Source of the DNA: Stenotrophomonas maltophilia
GTDB taxonomy: Bacteria; Pseudomonadota; Gammaproteobacteria; Xanthomonadales; Xanthomonadaceae
Assembly: GCA_002363385.1 (NCBI GenBank)
Contig: DEVL01000003.1
Span: forward strand, 1,491,189-1,555,188
Direction: 5' to 3'
Length of the DNA: 64,000 nt
Shown: piece by piece, positions 10,201 through 18,790 of the stretch
How positions within the stretch are numbered: the first letter of the stretch is position 1
Layout: every line of letters starts with the position of its first letter
Position numbers and translations under genes: made by a program
The notes under the pieces: model-generated
What the model saw: only the letters and a program-made list of their open reading frames with translations
Databases searched by the model: none
What the model was told of the DNA's origin: nothing

Positions 10201-10785
10201 TATGGCGAGGCCTCACAGCGTTCGGAGTATCTGGACGCGCAGAACACCGACCTCACCACCGCGCTGGAAACCCTGGAAGATGCGATCCGCAAGATCGACC
10301 GCGAGACCCGCGGCCGCTTCAAGGACACCTTCGACCGGGTCAATGCCGGCGTCCAGCAGCTGTATCCGCGACTGTTCGGCGGCGGCCACGCGTACCTGGA
10401 GCTGACAGGTGAAGACCTGCTCGACACCGGTGTTGCGATCATGGCGCGGCCGCCGGGCAAGCGGGTGTCGAGCATCTCGCTGCTGTCCGGTGGCGAGAAG
10501 GCGATGACCGCGGTGGCGCTGGTGTTTGCGATCTTCCAGCTCAACCCGGCGCCGTTCTGCCTGCTGGACGAGGTGGACGCGCCGCTGGACGAAGCCAACG
10601 TCGGCCGCCTGGCCAACATGGTCAAGGAAATGAGCGAGAAGGTTCAGTTCCTGTTTGTCAGCCACAACAAGGCCACGATGGAGGCAGCACACCAGCTTTC
10701 CGGCGTGACCATGCGCGAACCGGGCGTCAGCCGACTGGTCAGTGTCGACCTGGAGGAAGCCGCGCGATTGGCGGGCGCGGCGTGA
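7282..10785 (+). CDS. smc: Chromosome segregation protein SMC
   Basis: ATP-driven DNA-organising protein that forms a V-shaped dimer on the chromosome. The 1167-residue product has Walker A GPNGCGKSN at residues 31-39, two long coiled coils (about 170-500 and 660-1000), a hinge between them, the ABC signature LLSGGEK near 1066-1073 and Walker B LLDEVD around 1093-1098. The start MRLSTIKLSGFKSF was chosen over one 15 codons upstream because it matches the family N-terminus. Xanthomonads use SMC rather than MukB. zipA follows 47 bases later on the same strand; scpA and scpB are not in the window. Confidence 0.96.
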   Translation: MRLSTIKLSGFKSFVDPTTLHLPTNMTGVVGPNGCGKSNIIDAVRWVMGESSASRLRGDSLTDVIFSGSSARKPVSQATVELIFDNTDHTISGEYASFNEISVKRQVSRDGSSNYYLNGTKCRRRDITDLFLGTGLGPRSYSIIEQGMISQIIEARPEDLRVYLEEAAGISKYKERRKETETRIRHTRENLDRLGDLREEIGKQLEHLKRQARQAEQYQALQEERKIKDAEWKALEYRGLDGRLGGLREALSREETRLQQLIAEQRDAEARIETSRLRREEASDALNTAQAEVYQVGSTLARLEQQIHHQREMSQRLNKARDEAQQALADLGQHISGDEAKLMVLREAVDDAEPRLEQLQEENEIKQEALRDAEARLADWQQRWEAHTRNTSEASRAGEVERTRVDYLDRQVLEADRRRESLQAERAGLDLDALAEVFEELHIQHETQKASLDTLNERVEERKLAVAGLQDRQRTGQTELAEIRKQAQAARGRLSSLETLQQAALGQEQGAAVAWLKARGLDSGARVGERLTVESGWENAVESALGQLIEGVLVDSPESLVDALSELGEGRIALVSAEQEALTVAPTSLAAKVQGPTAIRRLLARLHAADDLESARALQATLGDGDSVITRGGERLGEGWVRVSRSGAAKQGALLREREIVTLREQIETLQDREAALEQQLAGFRDQLLAGEQQREDAQRQLYLAHRSVSELGGQLQSQQGKVEAARTRIDRIEGELVQLLETLDAGREQVREARARLDDAVTSMGDLESVRAALEGERRQFTDARDQARDQARNVREAAHSLALTLESQRAQIASLSQALERMSTQRGQLDTRLGELHSQLDEGDSPVKALEAEHQNALGERVRADRVLGEARTLLDGIDAELRTFEQTRHQRDEQALAQRERISQRKLDQQALVLSADQLSASVEKVGFVLQDVINGLPEDARITDWEQTVHQIDGRMRRLEPVNLAAIQEYGEASQRSEYLDAQNTDLTTALETLEDAIRKIDRETRGRFKDTFDRVNAGVQQLYPRLFGGGHAYLELTGEDLLDTGVAIMARPPGKRVSSISLLSGGEKAMTAVALVFAIFQLNPAPFCLLDEVDAPLDEANVGRLANMVKEMSEKVQFLFVSHNKATMEAAHQLSGVTMREPGVSRLVSVDLEEAARLAGAA

Positions 10786-10832
10786 CGTGCCATCCTTAAG
10801 TACCTGAATGATTTAGCCGGAGAACTTCCCGA

Positions 10833-11570
10833 ATGTCCGACATGGCACTGCTCCGCATCGGCATCCTGGCCGCCGGCCTGCTGTTGATCGCTGCGATCTT
10901 CCTGTTTGGCCGTCCGAAAAAGAAAGTGCAGGGCCGCCGCGTCGAAGGTGCTGAAGGCACCAACGGCCAGCGCCGCGAGCCCGTGCTGGGCGAGGGCGAA
11001 GCCCCTGCCGAGGGCGCTGCGCCCGTCGTCGGCGAAGATGGCGTGACCCAGCCCGAACTCGGTCTGCCCGAGGTGGATGCTGGCCCGGCCAGTGACCTTG
11101 GCAAGCGCGCCACCCAGGATTTCGACAAGATCGTCTCGCTGTTCGTCGCCGCCCGTGCGGGCGAGCAGCTGCGTGGCGAAGACATTGTGGTCGCCGCGGA
11201 AAAGACCGGCCTGGTATTCGGCCACATGAATGTCTTCCATCGTTTGGTCGAAGGCCACCCGGAGCGCGGCCCGATCTTCTCGATGGCCAGCATCATGAAG
11301 CCGGGTAGTTTCGACATGGCCAACATCCGCGAGATGGAAACGCCGGCGATCGCCTTCTTCCTGACCCTGCCGGCACCGCTGACCGCGCTGGATGCCTGGG
11401 AAAAGATGCTGCCGACCGTGCAGCGCATGGGCGAGCTGCTCGACGGCGTGGTACTCGATGACAGCCGCAACGCATTGGGCCGCCAGCGCATCGCGCACAT
11501 CCGCGACGAGCTGCGTGCCTACGACCGCCAGCATCAGGCCCCGCCGCTCACCAAAGCACCGCGCTGGTGA
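10833..11570 (+). CDS. zipA: Cell division protein ZipA
   Basis: Inner-membrane protein that tethers FtsZ to the membrane at the division site. The 245-residue product has an N-terminal membrane anchor at about residues 7-25, a basic stretch (RPKKK), a variable acidic/proline linker of about 60 residues, and the C-terminal FtsZ-binding domain from about residue 90 (FDKIVSLFVAARAGEQL to the end). It is shorter than E. coli ZipA (328), mainly in the linker. It lies between smc and ligA, a common gammaproteobacterial arrangement, here interrupted by an opposing aminotransferase gene. Confidence 0.92.
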   Translation: MSDMALLRIGILAAGLLLIAAIFLFGRPKKKVQGRRVEGAEGTNGQRREPVLGEGEAPAEGAAPVVGEDGVTQPELGLPEVDAGPASDLGKRATQDFDKIVSLFVAARAGEQLRGEDIVVAAEKTGLVFGHMNVFHRLVEGHPERGPIFSMASIMKPGSFDMANIREMETPAIAFFLTLPAPLTALDAWEKMLPTVQRMGELLDGVVLDDSRNALGRQRIAHIRDELRAYDRQHQAPPLTKAPRW

Positions 11571-11574
11571 TGAA

Positions 11575-11601
11575 GTGGAGCCGACCAACGGTCGGCTCTA
11601 C
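11575..11601 (-). repeat. GTAG-type REP (SMAG-like) palindrome
   Basis: On the minus strand it reads GTAG, then AGCCGACCGTTGGTCGGCT, a near-perfect hairpin with the GTAG head typical of REP elements described in Stenotrophomonas maltophilia. It lies between the convergent zipA and aminotransferase genes, and its GTAG contains the TAG stop codon of the aminotransferase. Confidence 0.8.
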
Positions 11602-12719
11602 CCGTTCTCGCTGACCACCACCTCGAACGCCTCACGGAACCGCGCCATCTCGGCGGCGGTCCCGACGGTCACGCGCACGCGCTGCGGCCAGATCGGCCAG
11701 CTGCGGCCGATCACCACGCCGCGCGCGGCCATGGCGGCAGAGAAGGCGGCGCCGTCACGCTGCACATCGACCACGAAGCAGTTCGCTTCCGACGGCACGC
11801 ACGCAAAGCCGCGCTTGCCCAGCCACGCAACGGTGTCCTGCCGAACCAGCGCATTCTCCGCGCTGCGCTGCGCGATCAGCCCGGGATCACGCAGGCTCGC
11901 CAGGCCTGCCGCCATCGCCGTGACCGGTAGGGGGTTGTCGCCGAGGCTGGCCAGTTCCTTCAGCCGATCCGGATGCGCGGCCGCCACACCCAGGCGCAGT
12001 CCGGCCATGCCATAGAGCTTGGAGAAGGTGCGCAGCACGATCACATCGTCGCGTTGCATCACCTGGGCGATCACCGAGCGCTGCCCGCTGTACTGCAGGT
12101 AGGCTTCATCGACCAGCACCCGGGTCTGCGCGGGCTTGTTGGCCAGCAGCCAGGCGATGTCGGTGGCGGACGTGATCGAGCCGGTGGGATTGTTGGGGTT
12201 GCAGAGATACAGCAGCCCGGCGTTGACCCGCGCGGCGGCAGCGGCCATTGCGCGCACGTCGTGCGCACCGTCCGCACGCAAGGGCACCTTGGCCACGGTG
12301 GCCCCGCGCGCAGCAGCAAGATCGCCCAGCGCTTCGAAGGTGGGGTCAGCGACGACCAGCCCGGCTGTCGCCGAGGTCCATACGACGGCCGCCCGGTTCA
12401 GCGGTTCGCTCGAACCGGGGTAGAGCCGCACGCGATCCTTGCCGATGCCTTCCTGCTGGGCGAACAGGTCGCGCAGCTCGCCGGCCAGTGCGAACAGATA
12501 CCGCCCGCTGCCGGCGACGATGTCGCGTGCCGCGGCCTGCGCGGCGGGCGACGGCCCATACGGGCATTCGTTGAAGTTCAGCAGCACCGGTCCTGTGCTG
12601 GCCGGGAGCGCGCGCGAGGGCGCAGCCGATGCAGGCAATGCCCCCAGGCCGGACAACGCCAGACCGGTACCGGCCAGTTGCAGGAACGAGCGACGGGAAG
12701 CGGCAAGGGCAGGGGGCAC
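11598..12719 (-). CDS. Tat-exported PLP aminotransferase, HisC-like
   Basis: A 373-residue class I/II aminotransferase related to histidinol-phosphate aminotransferase. The N-terminus carries a twin-arginine signal (SRRSFLQLAG), a hydrophobic stretch and an Ala-rich cleavage region (LPASAAP) near residues 28-34, so the enzyme is predicted to be folded with its cofactor and exported. PLP-fold landmarks are the CNPNNPTGS loop, the VDEAYLQY segment and Lys234 in RTFSKLYG, the expected Schiff-base lysine. The GTG start was chosen because it puts the Tat motif at the correct place; the frame continues far upstream only as a shadow of ligA. The substrate is unknown. It separates zipA from ligA on the opposite strand. 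Confidence 0.85.
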   Translation of the reverse strand: MPPALAASRRSFLQLAGTGLALSGLGALPASAAPSRALPASTGPVLLNFNECPYGPSPAAQAAARDIVAGSGRYLFALAGELRDLFAQQEGIGKDRVRLYPGSSEPLNRAAVVWTSATAGLVVADPTFEALGDLAAARGATVAKVPLRADGAHDVRAMAAAAARVNAGLLYLCNPNNPTGSITSATDIAWLLANKPAQTRVLVDEAYLQYSGQRSVIAQVMQRDDVIVLRTFSKLYGMAGLRLGVAAAHPDRLKELASLGDNPLPVTAMAAGLASLRDPGLIAQRSAENALVRQDTVAWLGKRGFACVPSEANCFVVDVQRDGAAFSAAMAARGVVIGRSWPIWPQRVRVTVGTAAEMARFREAFEVVVSENG

Positions 12720-12845
12720 GGTGCACCGGCAGAAAGGGGTTCGGCGCAACCTAACGCCACTGCGAACCGGCGGCAAGCGTTCTTCACTGCGCGCAGGAGC
12801 GGGGCGAGGGGTAAAATTGACCGCCCCACCAGGATCGCCTTCCGC

Positions 12846-15308
12846 ATGACCCCCAGCCCCGCCGCACGTGCCGATGTCCTGCGTCGCCAGATCGAGGATG
12901 CCGGCAAGGCATACCACGAGCGCGACGAGCAGCTGATTCCCGACGTCGAGTACGACCTGCTGGTGCGGGAGCTGGAGGCGATCGAACAGGCGCACCCGGA
13001 GCTGGCCGCGGCCGACTCGCCGACGCGGCAGGTGGGCGGCAAGGCCTCCTCGCGCTTCGCCGAGGTTCGCCACGCGGTGCCGATGCTGTCGCTGGGCAAC
13101 GCCTTCAGCGATGAGGAGGTCCAGGATTTCGTGCGCCGCATCGGCGAGCGCCTGCGCCGCAGCACGCTGCATTTTTCCGCCGAACCCAAACTCGACGGTC
13201 TGGCGATCAGCCTGCGCTACGAGAACGGCCGCTTCGTACAGGGCGCAACCCGGGGCGATGGCGCCACCGGTGAAGACGTCAGTGCCAACCTGCGCCAGAT
13301 CAGTGTGATCCCGCAGACGCTCAACGGGGAAGGCTGGCCCGAAGTGCTGGAAGTGCGTGGTGAGGTCTATATGGCCCGCGCCGATTTCGAGGCCTACAAC
13401 GCCGATGCCCGCCTGCATGACGGCAAGGTGCTGGCCAATCCGCGCAACGCCGCGGCCGGCTCGCTGCGCCAGCTGGATCGGAAGATGAGCGCCAAGCGCA
13501 AGCTCAGTTTCTACGCTTATGGCATCGGCGAGGTCGACGGCGGTGAACTGCCGCCCACCCACTCGGCCACGCTCGCCCAGCTGCGTGCATGGGGCTTCCC
13601 GGTCAGCGACCTGTGCCAGGTGGTGGAAGGTGCGGACGGGCTGCTCGCTTACTACCGTGATATCGGCGAGCGCCGCGATGGCCTGGCGTTCGATATCGAC
13701 GGCGTTGTCTACAAGCTCGATGACCGCGCCGGCCAGGAGCAGATGGGCTTCGTTGCGCGCGCCCCGCGCTGGGCGATCGCGCACAAGTTCCCGGCGCAGG
13801 AACAGACCACCACGGTGGAGGCGATCGAGATCCAGATCGGCCGCACGGGCGCTGCAACCCCGGTGGCGCGTCTGGCGCCGGTCGCGGTGGCGGGTGTGAT
13901 CGTCTCCAACGCGACGCTGCACAACGCCGATCAGATCGCGCGTCTGGATGTCCGCGTGGGCGATACGGTGATCGTGCGTCGCGCCGGCGATGTGATCCCG
14001 GAAGTGGTCAGCGTGATCGCCGACCGTCGCCCCGCCGGTACTACCCCGTGGCAGATGCCGTCGCAGTGCCCGGTGTGCGGTTCGGAGATCGTCCGCGAAG
14101 AGGGCGAGGCCGCCTGGCGCTGCTCGGGTGAGCTGAGCTGCCCGGCGCAGCGCAAGGAAGCCATCGCGCACTTCGCTTCGCGCCGTGCGATGGATATCGA
14201 CGGTCTGGGCGGCAAGTACATCGAGACGCTGGTCGATGCGGGCATCGTGCGTGGCGTGGCCGATCTGTATCGCCTGCAGCGCGACAAACTGCTGCAGCTC
14301 AAGCTGGTGCTGGATGCCGAGTCGCCCGAGGCCCTGGCCAGCCAGATCGCGCTGCACCTGCCGCCGGAAGGCAGTGGCGATTACCTGCGTGGCATTCTCA
14401 AGCTCGATGCCAGCGATGAGTCGTGGCGCGCGCAGGCGCTGGCGATGCCGGCCACGTTCGCCTGGAACACGAAGAAGATCGCGACCAAGTGGGCCGACAA
14501 CCTGATCGCCGCGATCGACGCCAGCCGCACCACGACGCTGGAACGCCTGCTGTTCGCGCTCGGCATCGAACACGTGGGCGAGAGCACCGCCAAGGCCCTG
14601 GCAACCTGGTTTGGTGATCTGGAGCTGATCCGGCACCTGCCTTGGCCGCTGTTCAAGCGCGTACCGGACATCGGCGGCGAAGTCGCACGATCGCTCGGCC
14701 ACTTCTTCGAGCAGGCCGGCAACCAGGAGGCGATCGATGCACTGCTGCAGGTCGGCCAGGTGCGGATCAGCGATGTGCATCCACCGATCGCCAAGCTGCG
14801 CGAGGGTCTGGATTTCGCGCAACTGCTGGTCGAGGCGGAGATTCCGGGCATCACCCGCCTGCGCGCCGAGAAGCTGGTGGCGATGCTGCCCGACGCTGCC
14901 TCTGTGCTGGATGCCGAGCCGGTGCGCTTCGTGGCCGCCGGCCTGCCCAACGAAGTGGCCATGGGCCTTGCCGACTGGCTGGACCGCGAAGGCCATGGTC
15001 CGATGCTGCTCAAGGCCGAGGACTACCGTCAGAGGCTGCTGGCCTTGGCGCCGGAACAGGCCGAACAGGTTGCCGGTCCGCTGGAGGGCCAGACCGCTGT
15101 CCTGACCGGCACGCTGACGCAGATGAACCGTGACGAGGCCAAGGCGCGGCTGGAAGCGCTGGGCGCCAAGGTGGCCGGCAGTGTCTCCAGGAAGACGTCC
15201 TTCGTGGTCGCCGGTGCCGAGGCCGGTTCCAAGCTGACCAAGGCGCAGGAGCTGGGTGTTCCGGTCTGGGACGAAGACCAGCTGGTGGCCTTCCTGACGC
15301 AGCACTGA
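12846..15308 (+). CDS. ligA: NAD-dependent DNA ligase, long form
   Basis: Seals nicks in replication and repair using NAD. The 820-residue protein has the N-terminal Ia domain, the adenylation domain with Lys115 in KLDG (same number as in E. coli), an OB domain, a four-cysteine zinc finger (CPVCG and CSGELSC), helix-hairpin-helix repeats and a C-terminal BRCT domain (about residues 740-820). It is about 150 residues longer than E. coli LigA (671); the extra length falls in the HhH region between the zinc finger and the BRCT domain. The start MTPSPAARAD is set by the N-terminal domain; the frame is open far upstream as a shadow of the aminotransferase. Confidence 0.96.
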   Translation: MTPSPAARADVLRRQIEDAGKAYHERDEQLIPDVEYDLLVRELEAIEQAHPELAAADSPTRQVGGKASSRFAEVRHAVPMLSLGNAFSDEEVQDFVRRIGERLRRSTLHFSAEPKLDGLAISLRYENGRFVQGATRGDGATGEDVSANLRQISVIPQTLNGEGWPEVLEVRGEVYMARADFEAYNADARLHDGKVLANPRNAAAGSLRQLDRKMSAKRKLSFYAYGIGEVDGGELPPTHSATLAQLRAWGFPVSDLCQVVEGADGLLAYYRDIGERRDGLAFDIDGVVYKLDDRAGQEQMGFVARAPRWAIAHKFPAQEQTTTVEAIEIQIGRTGAATPVARLAPVAVAGVIVSNATLHNADQIARLDVRVGDTVIVRRAGDVIPEVVSVIADRRPAGTTPWQMPSQCPVCGSEIVREEGEAAWRCSGELSCPAQRKEAIAHFASRRAMDIDGLGGKYIETLVDAGIVRGVADLYRLQRDKLLQLKLVLDAESPEALASQIALHLPPEGSGDYLRGILKLDASDESWRAQALAMPATFAWNTKKIATKWADNLIAAIDASRTTTLERLLFALGIEHVGESTAKALATWFGDLELIRHLPWPLFKRVPDIGGEVARSLGHFFEQAGNQEAIDALLQVGQVRISDVHPPIAKLREGLDFAQLLVEAEIPGITRLRAEKLVAMLPDAASVLDAEPVRFVAAGLPNEVAMGLADWLDREGHGPMLLKAEDYRQRLLALAPEQAEQVAGPLEGQTAVLTGTLTQMNRDEAKARLEALGAKVAGSVSRKTSFVVAGAEAGSKLTKAQELGVPVWDEDQLVAFLTQH

Positions 15309-15360
15309 ATCTGCCGCGGGGCCGCCGTGCCCCGCGCTTCGTCCTTCCAAGAGAAACCGC

Positions 15361-15846
15361 ATGCATACCGTCCCCCTCGATTTCCGCCTGGCCACCGTGG
15401 CCGACACCGCGCTGCTGATCGGGCTGATGCGTGATTTCTACGCGGAAGACAAACTCGATTTCGACGACACCCGCGTGCGCAGGGCCCTCGCGTCGCTGCT
15501 GGAAGATCCGCGCAACGGCGAAGTGCTGTTGTGGCTGGACGAGGCCGGCAGCGTGGTCGGCTACGGCGCGCTGGCGATGGGCTTCAGCCTGGAGCAGGGC
15601 GGTCACTTCGCGCTGCTGGACGAGCTGTACCTGAGCCACGCCGCACGCGGCCGCGGCCGCGGCAAGCAGGCGTTGGCCATCCTGGAACAGCGTGCGAACG
15701 CACGCGGCGTGGAACGCATGCGGCTGGAAGTGAACCACCACAACGAACTGGCGCGCCGGCTGTACCTGGCCACCGGCTATGTGGATGACACCCGTGACCT
15801 GCTGACCCTGCCGCTTGCGCAGCGCCTGAAGGACGCGCGCGCATGA
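15361..15846 (+). CDS. GNAT-family N-acetyltransferase
   Basis: The 161-residue product has the acetyl-CoA-binding fold of the GNAT superfamily: beta-strand 4 (ALLDELYLS) followed by the pyrophosphate-binding motif A RGRGRGKQAL near residue 100 and the downstream NELARRLYLATGY segment. The acceptor substrate cannot be deduced. It lies between ligA and epmA; its stop overlaps the epmA start (ATGA), so the two are translationally coupled, and a role in modifying a translation-related target is conceivable but unproven. Confidence 0.85.
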   Translation: MHTVPLDFRLATVADTALLIGLMRDFYAEDKLDFDDTRVRRALASLLEDPRNGEVLLWLDEAGSVVGYGALAMGFSLEQGGHFALLDELYLSHAARGRGRGKQALAILEQRANARGVERMRLEVNHHNELARRLYLATGYVDDTRDLLTLPLAQRLKDARA

Positions 15847-16787
15847 TCGCCGCGCTGCGGCAGCGTGCCGCGCTCAATGCACTGATCCGCAGCTTCTTCG
15901 CCGCGCGCAATGTGCTGGAGGTGGAAACGCCGATCCTGTCCGCAGCCGGCAACACCGAACCGAACATCGACAGTTTCCACACCCGTTTCAGTGGGCACGT
16001 CGATGCGGGCACGCCGCAGCGCTGGCTGCGCACTTCCCCGGAGTTTCCGCTCAAGCGGTTGCTCGCCGCCGGGGTGGGGGACTGTTACGAACTCGGCCGC
16101 GTGTTCCGTAATGGCGAGGCGGGGGGGCGCCACAACCCCGAGTTCACCATGCTGGAGTGGTATCGGGTCGGTTGGGATCACCATCGATTGATCGACGAGA
16201 CGGCCGAGCTGGTGCGCGCGGCGCTGCACCTGGTCCAGCGCGAGGCCACCGTGGAGGTGATCGATTACCGCGGTCTTTACCAGCGGCACGTTGGGCTGGA
16301 CCCGTTCGAGGCCAGCCTGGACCAGCTGCAGGCACCGCTGGCCGACGTCCGCATCGATGCCGAGGGGCTCACCCGCGACGATTGGCTCGATCTGCTGATG
16401 ACCCATTGCATCCAGCCGCACTTCTGTGACGACACGATGACGGTGGTGCACGATTGGCCAGCCACGCAGGCGGCACTGGCGCGGATCCGTCCGGGGGCGC
16501 CGGCGTTGGCCGAGCGCTTCGAGCTCTACCTGGGCAGTGTGGAGCTGGCCAACGGCTATCACGAGCTGAACGATGCGGCTGAGCAACGTGCCCGTTTCGA
16601 GCGCGACCATGCGATCCGCACCGCACGGGGCGACGTGCTGCCGCCGCTGGATGAACACCTGCTGGCGGCCCTCCCGGCGCTGCCCGATTGCGCAGGCGTC
16701 GCGGTCGGCGTGGACCGCCTGTTGATGGCGATGAACCGCACCGGCCGGATCGCCGACGTGCTGGCTTTCGATTTCGCCCGGGCGTGA
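15843..16787 (+). CDS. epmA: Elongation factor P beta-lysine ligase
   Basis: Truncated lysyl-tRNA-synthetase paralogue (PoxA/GenX) that attaches beta-lysine to a conserved lysine of EF-P, which helps ribosomes through polyproline stretches. The 314-residue protein consists of a class II core only, without an anticodon domain: motif 2 around YELGRVFRNGE and motif 3 GVAVGVDRLLMAM. The N-terminal ARNVLEVETPILS segment is typical. efp and epmB are not in the window. The ATG overlaps the stop of the upstream GNAT gene. Confidence 0.93.
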   Translation: MIAALRQRAALNALIRSFFAARNVLEVETPILSAAGNTEPNIDSFHTRFSGHVDAGTPQRWLRTSPEFPLKRLLAAGVGDCYELGRVFRNGEAGGRHNPEFTMLEWYRVGWDHHRLIDETAELVRAALHLVQREATVEVIDYRGLYQRHVGLDPFEASLDQLQAPLADVRIDAEGLTRDDWLDLLMTHCIQPHFCDDTMTVVHDWPATQAALARIRPGAPALAERFELYLGSVELANGYHELNDAAEQRARFERDHAIRTARGDVLPPLDEHLLAALPALPDCAGVAVGVDRLLMAMNRTGRIADVLAFDFARA

Positions 16788-16897
16788 GCTGTTCTTGACG
16801 CATTCGCGTCTTGCACGGGCTGCATGATGATGCTCTGATCACACGGGATGTCCCAAGGTGGTCGTGTGATCGTTCAAGCGTGGCGGGGATCGTGTTG

Positions 16898-17620
16898 ATG
16901 AAGCTGTTGTCAGGCGCGGGCATGCCCCTGTGGCCGGTGTTGCTGTGGACTGCGCTGATGCCGGAGACGGCGCTCGCGCAGCCGGGCGGATATGCCGGCG
17001 AAGTGGTGCGCTGCGAATCACGCGATATGGAGTGGGTGCACTGCGACATCCCCACCGAACGCGGCGTCGATCTGATCCGCCAGCTTTCCGACAACAGCTG
17101 TGTGCGTGGTTCGGAGTGGGGCACTGACCGTTCCGGTATCTGGGTCACGCTGGGCTGCCGCGCCGAGTTCCGCGCACGGACTGCCGTTGCTGCCACCCGC
17201 GCCGATGGCGAACGCCGCACCCGCCGCGTGGTGCGCTGCGAATCCAATGGTCGCCCGCAGAGTTGTCCGGTCGTCCTGCAGGGCGCGCCGGTCCGTCTGC
17301 TTCGCCAGCTCACCTCGCTGCCGTGCCGCGAAGGTCACAGCTGGGGCTATCGCCGCAATGAGATCTGGGTGACCCGCGGCTGCCAGGGCGAGTTTGAAGT
17401 GGGGGCCGCCGATGGCAGTGGCTTCCTCAACGTACCGCGCATCCTGGTCTGCGAGTCCAAGTCACGCCAGCGCCGGTTCTGTGGTGCCGGGATCACCCAC
17501 GGTGTCACGCTCAACAAGCAGCTGTCCGGCACGCCCTGCGAGCAGGGCAGCAGCTGGGGCTGGGACAGCCGTGGGGTCTGGGTGGACAAGGGCTGCCGCG
17601 CCGAATTCGCGGTCAACTGA
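16898..17620 (+). CDS. Secreted triple-DUF3011 protein
   Basis: A 240-residue exported protein with a signal peptide (MKLLSGAG to about TALAQ) followed by three tandem copies of the DUF3011 module. Each copy begins (V/L)xCES, has four cysteines, and ends in an SxWG...G(I/V)WV...GC(R/Q)xEF pattern; they cover about residues 35-95, 110-170 and 185-240. Such modules are thought to be small disulfide-stabilised domains, possibly carbohydrate-binding, but no function is proven. The start at 16898 was chosen for the signal peptide over an upstream in-frame ATG. It stands alone between epmA and mtnA. Confidence 0.85.
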   Translation: MKLLSGAGMPLWPVLLWTALMPETALAQPGGYAGEVVRCESRDMEWVHCDIPTERGVDLIRQLSDNSCVRGSEWGTDRSGIWVTLGCRAEFRARTAVAATRADGERRTRRVVRCESNGRPQSCPVVLQGAPVRLLRQLTSLPCREGHSWGYRRNEIWVTRGCQGEFEVGAADGSGFLNVPRILVCESKSRQRRFCGAGITHGVTLNKQLSGTPCEQGSSWGWDSRGVWVDKGCRAEFAVN

Positions 17621-17663
17621 GCGCCCGATTCCGCGTGCAACGGCGCGCCGTTACAATGGTCGG

Positions 17664-18725
17664 ATGAACGCATCCACCGACATCGATTACGCCCGCTACG
17701 ACCATATCCGCCCGATCCTGTGGACCGGCGAGAGCCTGCAGCTGCTCGATCAGCGCAAACTGCCGTTCATCGTCGAGCACGTGGAGTGCCGCGACAGCGA
17801 CGCGGTCGCCGAAGCAATCCATGCGCTGACCGTGCGCGGCGCGCCGGCCATCGGCATTGCCGCTGCCTGGGGTGTGGTGCTGGCGGCCAATGAGGTCCAG
17901 GCCGACGACGGCGCGCAGGCACTGCTGAAGCTCGAACCTGCCTTGCAGCGCCTCAACGCCTCGCGGCCGACCGCCGTCAACCTGGCCTGGGCGCTGGCCC
18001 GCATGCGTCGCGTGCTGGCCCCGGCCGGGGCGGACTGGCGCCAGGTGCTGGCTGCCGAGGCGCAGGCCATCGCCGAGGAAGACCTGGCCGCCAACCGCCA
18101 CATGGGCGCGCTGGGTGCAGGCCTGATCGACGCTGGCAGCGGCGTGCTGACCCACTGCAATACCGGCTCGCTGGCTACCGCCGGGTTCGGTACCGCCCTG
18201 GGTGTCATCCGCGCCGGTATGGCCCAGCACCGCATCGCCCGTGTGTTCGCCGGCGAGACCCGGCCGTGGCTGCAGGGCGCGCGCCTGACCGTGTGGGAGC
18301 TGCAGCAGGACGGCATCGACGCCACCCTGATCGCCGATTCGGCCGCGTCGCACCTGATGAAGACCGGCGCGGTGCAGTGGGTCATCGTGGGTGCGGACCG
18401 CATCTGCGCCAATGGCGATACCGCCAACAAGATCGGCACCTACCAGCTGGCCATCGCCGCCCGCCACCACGGGGTGAAGTTCATGGTGGTGGCGCCGTCC
18501 TCCACGGTGGACATGGACACCGCCGATGGCGAGCAGATCGAGATCGAGCAGCGCGACCCGGGCGAGCTGTACGGCGTGGGCGGGACCCGCACCGTGGCCG
18601 AGGGCATCGCCGCCTGGAACCCGGTGTTCGATGTCACCCCGGGCAGCCTGATCGATGCCATCGTGACCGAGCGCGGGGTGATCCTGAACCCGACGGTGGC
18701 CAATATGCAGGCTGCATTCGGATAA
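17664..18725 (+). CDS. mtnA: Methylthioribose-1-phosphate isomerase
   Basis: Methionine-salvage enzyme that converts 5-methylthioribose-1-phosphate to methylthioribulose-1-phosphate. The 353-residue protein contains GAPAIG near residue 60, catalytic-site Cys165 (THCNTGSLAT) and Asp245 (GADRICANGD), both offset by five from the Bacillus enzyme. The start MNASTDIDYARYDHIRPI is set by family length; the frame remains open upstream across the DUF3011 gene. Other mtn genes are not in the window. It lies 248 bases before gyrA. Confidence 0.94.
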   Translation: MNASTDIDYARYDHIRPILWTGESLQLLDQRKLPFIVEHVECRDSDAVAEAIHALTVRGAPAIGIAAAWGVVLAANEVQADDGAQALLKLEPALQRLNASRPTAVNLAWALARMRRVLAPAGADWRQVLAAEAQAIAEEDLAANRHMGALGAGLIDAGSGVLTHCNTGSLATAGFGTALGVIRAGMAQHRIARVFAGETRPWLQGARLTVWELQQDGIDATLIADSAASHLMKTGAVQWVIVGADRICANGDTANKIGTYQLAIAARHHGVKFMVVAPSSTVDMDTADGEQIEIEQRDPGELYGVGGTRTVAEGIAAWNPVFDVTPGSLIDAIVTERGVILNPTVANMQAAFG

Positions 18726-18790
18726 GCCGCGGCACTGGCGCGTTGCGGCTGCCCCCTTGCCCAGGGGGCTCCCCTGCTGGATACCTGCGG

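Noticed and set aside
11973..12845. Long plus-strand frame upstream of ligA
   Set aside because: It is the complement of the aminotransferase gene; ligA family N-terminus begins at 12846.
12720..15407. Very long minus-strand frame through ligA
   Set aside because: Antisense shadow in GC-rich DNA; only its last 373 codons carry protein-family signatures.
18751..18769. Terminator after mtnA
   Set aside because: GCCCCC/GGGGGC hairpin lacks a T run, so termination is not supported.
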